Assembly (NCBI RefSeq): GCF_015319355.1
Contig: NZ_JADILU010000008.1
Location: forward strand, 62,001-126,000
From: Psychroserpens luteus
Lineage (GTDB): Bacteria; Bacteroidota; Bacteroidia; Flavobacteriales; Flavobacteriaceae
Length of the DNA: 64,000 nucleotides
Reading direction: 5' to 3'
The notes under the pieces are model-generated. The model saw only the letters and a program-made list of their open reading frames with translations. It was not told the origin of the DNA and made no database searches. Positions 58,498 through 64,000 of this stretch are shown one piece after another. Position numbers and translations under genes: made by a program. The stretch's first letter is position 1. Every line of letters begins with the position of its first letter.

Positions 58498-59073
58498 ATG
58501 GAAAGAAATAATTTATACCCAATATTTTTGAAAATGCACGAATTACAAGTGCTTATTGTTGGAGGTGGTAATGTTGCTTTAGAAAAACTAACATTTTTAT
58601 TAAAGTCGAGCCCAACTGCTAATGTTACAATGATAGCGCCTTTTTTTAGAGAAGATGTAAAAGCATTGGCAAAAACATTTGAAATAAAAATGTATGATAT
58701 GGCTTATGAAGAATCTTTTCTTTGTGATAAAGATTTAGCTATTGTAGCAACAGATAAATTAAGTGTTAATCATCAAGTATATAAAGACGCAAAGAGAAGA
58801 AATTTATTGGTAAACGTAGCAGATACTCCAGATTTGTGTGATTTCTATTTAGGAGGTATTGTCACCAAAGGCAATGTGAAAATTGCAATTTCTACTAACG
58901 GAAAATCGCCAACAACAGCCAAACGATTACGACAGTTTTTTGAGTCTGTAATTCCAGAAGATATCAATCAAATGGTTCAAAACTTAAACGCATATAGGAA
59001 AACAATAAAAGGAGATTTTGAAGAAAAAGTGTCTGCTTTAAACAAAATTACCGAAAATTTAATACAGAAGTAA
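58498..59073 (+). CDS. Precorrin-2 dehydrogenase / sirohydrochlorin ferrochelatase (Met8p-like)
   Basis: A 191-residue bifunctional enzyme oxidising precorrin-2 and, in homologues, inserting iron to complete sirohaem. It has the NAD site VLIVGGGNVALEKLTFLL, ATDKLSVNHQVYKDA, VNVADTPDLCDFYLGGIVTK and KIAISTNGKSPTTAKRLRQF. It corresponds to the N-terminal part of CysG, here split from cobA 12 nt upstream. The next gene starts 1 nt after its stop. Confidence 0.92.
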   Translation: MERNNLYPIFLKMHELQVLIVGGGNVALEKLTFLLKSSPTANVTMIAPFFREDVKALAKTFEIKMYDMAYEESFLCDKDLAIVATDKLSVNHQVYKDAKRRNLLVNVADTPDLCDFYLGGIVTKGNVKIAISTNGKSPTTAKRLRQFFESVIPEDINQMVQNLNAYRKTIKGDFEEKVSALNKITENLIQK

Positions 59074-59074
59074 A

Positions 59075-60124
59075 ATGATACAAACAGATATATTAATCAT
59101 AGGAGCAGGACCAACGGGTTTGTTTACAGTTTTTGAAGCAGGTTTATTGAAATTAAGATGTCATTTAATAGATGCGTTACCACAACCTGGCGGACAATGT
59201 TCTGAATTATATCCAAAAAAACCTATTTATGATATTCCTGGATTACCCGAAATTTTAGCAGGTGATTTAACAAAAAATTTATTAGAGCAAGGCAAACAGT
59301 TTCAGCCAGGATTTACTTTAGGAGAACGTGCAGAAACTATAGAAAAACAAGAAGATGGTAGTTTTATTGTAACAACTAATAAAGGCACAAAACATCAAGC
59401 ACCAATAATTGCTATTGCAGGAGGATTGGGTAGTTTTGAGCCAAGAAAACCGTTAATAGAAAATATTACTAATTATGAAGATAAAGGCGTTTCATATTTC
59501 ATAAAAGATCCCGAAGTCTATAGAAATAAACGTGTTGTGATTTCTGGAGGAGGGGATTCTGCATTAGATTGGTGTGTCTTTTTAGCTGATATTGCTTCAG
59601 AAGTGACTTTGATTCATAGAAGAAACGAGTTTAGAGGAGCTTTAGATTCCGTAGAAAGAGTACAAGAATTAAAACTCATAGGTAAAATAAATCTTATCAC
59701 ACCTGCTGAAGTTGTAGATATTCATGGAGATGATCATGTTGAAGCGATAACAGTTAAAAAAGGAGATAAAAATATTCATTTAGAAACAGATTATTTCATT
59801 CCGTTATTTGGGCTCTCTCCAAAGTTAGGACCTATAGGAGATTGGGGACTAGAGATAGAAAAAAATGCCATAAAAGTAGATACATTAGATTACCAAACTA
59901 ATATTCCAGGCATTTTCGCCATTGGAGATGTCAATACTTACGAAGGGAAGCTGAAACTCATTCTTTGCGGATTTCATGAAGCGACTTTAATGTGCCAATC
60001 GGCTTATAAAATATTAAATCCAGGAAAGAAATTTGTATTAAAATATACAACAGTTAGTGGGATCAATGGTTTTGATGGTTCTAGAAAAGAATCGCCTAAA
60101 GCAGTTGTAAAAGCAATAGTGTAG
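59075..60124 (+). CDS. Ferredoxin-NADP reductase, thioredoxin-reductase-like
   Basis: A 349-residue flavoenzyme: FAD motif IIGAGPTGLFTVFEAGLL, then HLIDALPQPGGQCSELYPKK, the NADP motif VVISGGGDSALDWCVFLA, and GIFAIGDVNTYEGKLKLIL. The TrxB CxxC pair is absent, as in type 2 ferredoxin-NADP reductases. Next to a ferredoxin-type sulfite reductase, supplying reduced ferredoxin from NADPH is the likely job. It is 1 nt after the sirohaem gene. Confidence 0.92.
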   Translation: MIQTDILIIGAGPTGLFTVFEAGLLKLRCHLIDALPQPGGQCSELYPKKPIYDIPGLPEILAGDLTKNLLEQGKQFQPGFTLGERAETIEKQEDGSFIVTTNKGTKHQAPIIAIAGGLGSFEPRKPLIENITNYEDKGVSYFIKDPEVYRNKRVVISGGGDSALDWCVFLADIASEVTLIHRRNEFRGALDSVERVQELKLIGKINLITPAEVVDIHGDDHVEAITVKKGDKNIHLETDYFIPLFGLSPKLGPIGDWGLEIEKNAIKVDTLDYQTNIPGIFAIGDVNTYEGKLKLILCGFHEATLMCQSAYKILNPGKKFVLKYTTVSGINGFDGSRKESPKAVVKAIV

Positions 60125-60147
60125 TCATTCAATTAAAAAAATAAATT

Positions 60148-60441
60148 ATGAGTAAAGATAATTCAGAATTTAAAGGTATTCAAGAATATTTAGACAAAGG
60201 CGCTATCATTTTAGATGTGAGAACTGAGGCAGAGTACAGCGAAGGGCATGTCAAGAATTCCTTACACATCGTATTAGATGAATTAGAATACGAAATAGAC
60301 CAATTAAAAGCACTTCAAAAGCCAATAATCACATGTTGTAGAAGTGGTGCAAGAAGTGAACGAGCAAAGGATATATTACTTGATGAAGATTTCGAAGTGA
60401 TTAATGGAGGGCCTTGGCAGAATGTGGAATCCTATATTTAA
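60148..60441 (+). CDS. Rhodanese-like domain protein
   Basis: A 97-residue single rhodanese domain. It begins FKGIQEYLDKGAIILDVRTE and has EYSEGHVKNSLHIVLDEL and the active-site loop CCRSGARSERA, with the catalytic Cys in CRSGARS. It is cytoplasmic. As the last gene of the sulfite-reduction operon it probably handles persulfide sulfur or thiosulfate. It is followed by a SAM-I riboswitch, so the operon ends or is attenuated there. Confidence 0.92.
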   Translation: MSKDNSEFKGIQEYLDKGAIILDVRTEAEYSEGHVKNSLHIVLDELEYEIDQLKALQKPIITCCRSGARSERAKDILLDEDFEVINGGPWQNVESYI

Positions 60442-60504
60442 ACCATTAAATTCTTTTATTAAATTTTTATTGCGTTAATTTACATTTCAGTTCATACTAT
60501 TATT

Positions 60505-60625
60505 GATATGTTATCATGAAAGGCCGAGGGATTAGACCCGTTGAAGCCTTAGCAACCCTTTATCTATAAAGAAGGTGCTAAATTCTACCTTAATTCTGTT
60601 GTTACAGAGTTTTAGGACAGATAAA
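60505..60625 (+). ncRNA. SAM-I (S-box) riboswitch upstream of metH
   Basis: The core matches the first copy: GAGGGATTAGACCCGTTGAA, CCTTAGCAACCC and GAAGGTGCTAAATTC. A closing P1 stem is TTATC (60511-60515) with GATAA (60620-60624). The variable P4 part differs from copy one. Confidence 0.93.
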
Positions 60626-60632
60626 CAACACA

Positions 60633-60667
60633 AAAGTAAATTCTCTTACTTTCCTGATGACATTTTT
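60633..60667 (+). promoter_or_regulatory. Putative expression platform of the metH riboswitch
   Basis: Hairpin AAAGTAA / TTACTTT (60633-60639 with 60646-60652), then TGATGACATTTTT. The TGATGACAT part can pair with ATGTTATCA at the riboswitch 5' edge with one G-U, as in copy one. Confidence 0.45.
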
Positions 60668-60685
60668 ATATATAAATTTTTATAA

Positions 60686-61687
60686 ATGTCAGATATTTTA
60701 CAAGCTTTACAAAAACGAATTTTAGTCCTCGATGGTGCCATGGGAACCATGTTGCAACGTTATAATTTTTCCGAAGAAGATTTTAGAGGAGAACGTTTTA
60801 AGGATTATCCAACGTCATTAAAAGGAAATAACGATTTGTTATCCTTAACGCAACCTCGGGCTATTGCAGATATTCATAAACTGTATTTTGAAGCTGGAGC
60901 AGATATCGTAGAAACCAATACCTTTTCTGGAACAACAATCGCTATGGCAGATTATGATATGGAAGATTTGGTTTACGAATTAAACTACGAATCTGCAAAA
61001 ATTGCCAAGCAAGTTGCTAATGAATTTACTAAAACAAATCCAAATAGACCTCGTTTTGTAGCAGGTAGTATTGGGCCAACAAATAAGACAGCAAGTATGT
61101 CTCCAGATGTCAATAAACCAGAATACAGAGCCATCACATTTGATGAATTAAGAATAGCCTACAAATTACAAGTTGAAGCTTTAATTGATGGTGGTGTTGA
61201 TGTGCTTTTGGTAGAAACTATTTTTGATACGCTCAATGCCAAAGCAGCTTTGTTTGCTATTGAAGAAGTGAAAGAAGAACGCCAAATAGAGATTCCAATT
61301 ATGGTGTCTGGTACGATTACAGATGCTTCGGGACGAACATTATCTGGTCAAACTGTAGAAGCCTTTTTAACTTCAATTTCTCATATTCCTTTATTAAGTA
61401 TTGGTTTTAATTGTGCTTTAGGAGCAGAACAACTCAAGCCTTATTTACAACGATTATCTCATGAAACTGAGTTTTACACCTCTGCACATCCTAATGCAGG
61501 TTTACCAAATGCTTTTGGAGAATACGATCAATCTGCAAAACAAATGCAAGCATTAATTGAAGACTATTTAAAAGACGGATTAATCAATATTATTGGTGGT
61601 TGCTGCGGAACAAATCCAGAGCACATAAAAGCCATTGCAGACGTTGCAAAAAATTATCAACCAAGACAAACTAAAGTGCACGCATAA
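60686..61687 (+). CDS. metH: Cobalamin-dependent methionine synthase, homocysteine-binding half
   Basis: A 333-residue module equal to the N-terminal homocysteine/Zn domain of MetH. It has [72 protein letters not shown], and zinc cysteines in [12 protein letters not shown] and [13 protein letters not shown]. The pterin, B12 and activation domains are in the next gene, which overlaps it by one base (TAATG). Such a split MetH is usual in Flavobacteriaceae. It is controlled by the second SAM-I riboswitch. Confidence 0.95.
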   Translation: MSDILQALQKRILVLDGAMGTMLQRYNFSEEDFRGERFKDYPTSLKGNNDLLSLTQPRAIADIHKLYFEAGADIVETNTFSGTTIAMADYDMEDLVYELNYESAKIAKQVANEFTKTNPNRPRFVAGSIGPTNKTASMSPDVNKPEYRAITFDELRIAYKLQVEALIDGGVDVLLVETIFDTLNAKAALFAIEEVKEERQIEIPIMVSGTITDASGRTLSGQTVEAFLTSISHIPLLSIGFNCALGAEQLKPYLQRLSHETEFYTSAHPNAGLPNAFGEYDQSAKQMQALIEDYLKDGLINIIGGCCGTNPEHIKAIADVAKNYQPRQTKVHA

Positions 61688-64000
61688 TGGCAGACAGTGA
61701 CTGTAGAAAATATTTAACCTTATCCGGTTTAGAACCTTTAGTAGTAACTCCAGAAAGTAACTTCATAAACGTAGGAGAACGAACGAATGTAACAGGTTCA
61801 CGAAAATTTCTAAGATTAATAAAAGAAGAAAAATATGATGAAGCACTCAGTGTAGCTAGAGATCAAGTAGAAGGTGGTGCGCAAATTCTGGATGTCAATA
61901 TGGACGAAGGCATGCTCGATGGTAAATATGCCATGGTGAAGTTCTTAAACCTTATTGCGTCTGAGCCAGATATTGCTCGTATTCCGTTGATGATTGATAG
62001 CTCAAAATGGGAAATCATTGAAGCAGGATTGCAAGTGGCTCAAGGTAAATGCGTCGTCAATTCTATAAGTTTAAAAGAAGGTGAAGCTGAGTTTAAGCGT
62101 CAAGCAAAATTGGTGAAACGTTATGGAGCTGCAGTAATTGTGATGGCTTTTGACGAAAAAGGGCAGGCAGATACTTATGAACGACGAATAGAAATTTGCG
62201 AACGTTCTTATAAAATATTGGTAAACATTGTCAACTTTCCACCTCAAGACATCATTTTTGATCCTAATATTTTTCCTGTCGCAACAGGCATGGACGAGCA
62301 TCGTTTAAATGCTCTGGATTTTTTCAATGCCACCAAATGGATTCGTGAAAATCTCCCATACGCAAATGTGTCAGGAGGTGTGAGTAATGTGTCTTTTTCT
62401 TTCCGCGGAAATAATACCGTTCGGGAAGCTATCAACTCTGCATTTTTATATCACGCCATTCAACATGGGATGACTTTAGGTATTGTGAATCCAACTATGT
62501 TGGAGATTTATGATGAAATTCCGAAGGACTTATTACAATGTGTTGAAGATGTGTTATTTAATAGACATGAAGATGCAACAGAACGTCTTTTAGATTTTGC
62601 AGAAACCGTAAAAGGCAATAAAAAACAAGATGTTACTAAAGTTTTAGAATGGCGAAGTGAATCCTTACAAGATAGAATCACACATAGTCTTGTCAAAGGT
62701 ATTGATCAATTTATCATTGAAGATACAGAGGAAGCAAGATTAGCAGCAGACAAACCAATAAGAGTTATTGAAAGTAATCTAATGATAGGGATGAACGTTG
62801 TTGGAGATCTCTTTGGAAGTGGGAAAATGTTCTTACCTCAAGTAGTGAAATCTGCTCGTGTCATGAAAAAAGCAGTTGCCTATTTACAACCATTTATTGA
62901 AGCAGAAAAAGACGGAAAACAAGAATTTGCAGGACGTATTTTAATGGCTACAGTAAAAGGTGATGTGCATGATATTGGTAAAAATATCGTGAGTGTCGTT
63001 TTAGGATGCAATAACTACGAAATTATAGATTTAGGCGTTATGGTACCACCAGAAAAAATCATTGAAACTGCTATTAGAGAAAATGTAGATGTGATTGGAT
63101 TAAGCGGATTAATCACACCATCACTTGATGAAATGGTTTACGTCTCTCAAGAAATGGAAAAGAAGAACTTAAATATTCCGTTGATTATTGGAGGAGCAAC
63201 CACATCGCGAGCACATACTTCTGTTAAGATTGCACCAAAATACAGTAATACAGTTGTACATATTAATGACGCGTCTAGAGCAGTGACTGTTGTTGGTAAT
63301 TTACTCCAAAAAGACAATCGAGTTTATAAAGAACAAATACGTGAAGAGTACGATAAATTTAGAGATCAGTTTTTAAAACGAGGTAAGAAAAAGGATTATA
63401 TCACTATTGAAGATGCTCGAAAAAACAAATTTAAAATAGATTGGAGTACTTCGGAAATTGTAAAACCTGAACAGCTTGGGATTCAAATTATAGAAGATTT
63501 TGACATCACAACATTAGAATCTTTTATTGATTGGAGTCCGTTTTTTAGAAGTTGGGATCTCCACGGGAAATATCCAGATATTCTAACAGATGACGTTGTT
63601 GGACCACAAGCAAAAGAGTTATTCAAAGATGCAAAAGAACTTTTAAAACAAGTTTTTGATGAGAAACTGTTGAAAGCAAAAGCTATTTTCGGTTTATTTC
63701 CTGCAAACACAGTTAATGATGATGATATTGAAATTTATGATGACAACGGAAATATAAAAACTACATTTTTATCGCTACGTCAACAACTAAGCAAAAGAGA
63801 AGGCATCCCAAATATTGCTCTGGCTGATTTTATTGCTCCAAAAGATTCAGGAGTAAAAGATTATATGGGCACATTTTGTGTGTCAACAGGATTTGGAACT
63901 GCAGAATTAGCAAAACAGTTTGAAGCAGATCATGATGATTATAATTCAATCATGATAAAAGCATTGGCAGATAGACTAGCAGAAGCCTTCGCAGAATACT
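61687..64000 (+). CDS. metH: Cobalamin-dependent methionine synthase, pterin/B12/activation half (partial)
   Basis: Open from the ATG at 61687 to the window edge (771 codons), so the 3' end is missing. The order is as in MetH: pterin domain ([56 protein letters not shown]), the B12 helical cap, the B12-binding domain with the lower-ligand His in [34 protein letters not shown] and [16 protein letters not shown], then the start of the activation domain (YIDWSPFF-like [20 protein letters not shown]). Together with the preceding half it regenerates methionine from homocysteine and methyl-tetrahydrofolate. Confidence 0.95.
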   Translation, partial: MADSDCRKYLTLSGLEPLVVTPESNFINVGERTNVTGSRKFLRLIKEEKYDEALSVARDQVEGGAQILDVNMDEGMLDGKYAMVKFLNLIASEPDIARIPLMIDSSKWEIIEAGLQVAQGKCVVNSISLKEGEAEFKRQAKLVKRYGAAVIVMAFDEKGQADTYERRIEICERSYKILVNIVNFPPQDIIFDPNIFPVATGMDEHRLNALDFFNATKWIRENLPYANVSGGVSNVSFSFRGNNTVREAINSAFLYHAIQHGMTLGIVNPTMLEIYDEIPKDLLQCVEDVLFNRHEDATERLLDFAETVKGNKKQDVTKVLEWRSESLQDRITHSLVKGIDQFIIEDTEEARLAADKPIRVIESNLMIGMNVVGDLFGSGKMFLPQVVKSARVMKKAVAYLQPFIEAEKDGKQEFAGRILMATVKGDVHDIGKNIVSVVLGCNNYEIIDLGVMVPPEKIIETAIRENVDVIGLSGLITPSLDEMVYVSQEMEKKNLNIPLIIGGATTSRAHTSVKIAPKYSNTVVHINDASRAVTVVGNLLQKDNRVYKEQIREEYDKFRDQFLKRGKKKDYITIEDARKNKFKIDWSTSEIVKPEQLGIQIIEDFDITTLESFIDWSPFFRSWDLHGKYPDILTDDVVGPQAKELFKDAKELLKQVFDEKLLKAKAIFGLFPANTVNDDDIEIYDDNGNIKTTFLSLRQQLSKREGIPNIALADFIAPKDSGVKDYMGTFCVSTGFGTAELAKQFEADHDDYNSIMIKALADRLAEAFAEY

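Larger units (their letters stand above)
3385..63456. repeat. Over-represented octamer TTCCGAAG / CTTCGGAA (26 copies)
   Basis: TTCCGAAG starts on the + strand at 3385, 3628, 13678, 27665, 28598, 33199, 37161, 37565, 40566, 48253, 52316, 53137, 60769 and 62519. CTTCGGAA starts at 7067, 16672, 17198, 18988, 21131, 31357, 32640, 41811, 44126, 51034, 58274 and 63449. Four copies are intergenic; the others use all three reading frames. Sites with only the 7-mer core (TTCCGAA without the G) number about five by the same manual scan. Confidence 0.8.

Noticed and set aside
62071-63710. Several 60-76-codon minus-strand frames near the window end
   Set aside because: They are antisense to metH, whose + strand frame is open and shows B12- and pterin-binding motifs to the window edge.
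1-64000. tRNA, rRNA or CRISPR features
   Set aside because: No cloverleaf with a T-loop GGTTCRA pattern, no rRNA motifs and no regularly spaced direct repeats were seen on either strand.

Overview
The window comes from a member of the Bacteroidota, almost certainly a marine Flavobacteriaceae. The grounds are AT-rich DNA (about one third G+C by eye), promoters of the Bacteroidetes type (TTG, about 19-21 nt, TAnnTTTG), GLPGLI-family proteins, a T9SS type A sorting domain, DUF5686, DUF4174, a 2TM domain, an OMP beta-barrel receptor with a carboxypeptidase-like plug, and MetH split into two genes. I cannot name the genus. I see no tRNA, rRNA, CRISPR array, transposase or prophage.

Layout. 1-7003: end of galE, a secreted amidohydrolase, then a minus-strand series (lspA, fabD, a COG2509-type flavoprotein, a MORN/TPR protein, and a 2TM-dihydrofolate reductase fusion). 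7304-19676: a small CBM48 protein, thyA with two TonB-C-like secreted proteins, a NupC-type nucleoside transporter, a bifunctional nuclease, etfBA, pdhB and a DUF5686 outer-membrane protein. 19763-21374: a small accessory patch containing a HEPN gene broken by two one-base frameshifts. 21566-24643: soluble and membrane pyrophosphatases side by side. 24759-28219: small genes including App1 and a deoxynucleoside kinase. 28307-37146: a two-component system divergent from a GLPGLI/outer-membrane-receptor locus, with a phased GTTAAC array between them. 37224-39044: a large lipoprotein. 39135-46063: five overlapping genes forming a MoxR/vWA-like/propeller-like ternary system, one of which carries an embedded ribosomal L7/L12 C-terminal-like domain. 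47023-64000: a sulfur and methionine region.

In the sulfur region metK has its own promoter and a structured leader. A SAM-I riboswitch precedes metY, a MetX-like acyltransferase and a MetZ-like enzyme. An Rrf2 regulator is followed by an operon for assimilatory sulfur reduction: DUF2061, cysH, a sulfite reductase with a C-terminal HEPN domain, cobA, the second sirohaem enzyme, a ferredoxin-NADP reductase and a rhodanese. A second SAM-I riboswitch precedes the split metH, which runs off the window. Together these make sulfide, build homocysteine and methylate it, with control by SAM at the RNA level and probably by the Rrf2 protein at DNA.

Across the whole window the octamer TTCCGAAG / CTTCGGAA occurs 26 times in my manual count, against roughly 1.3 expected. 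It falls in every reading frame and in both orientations.
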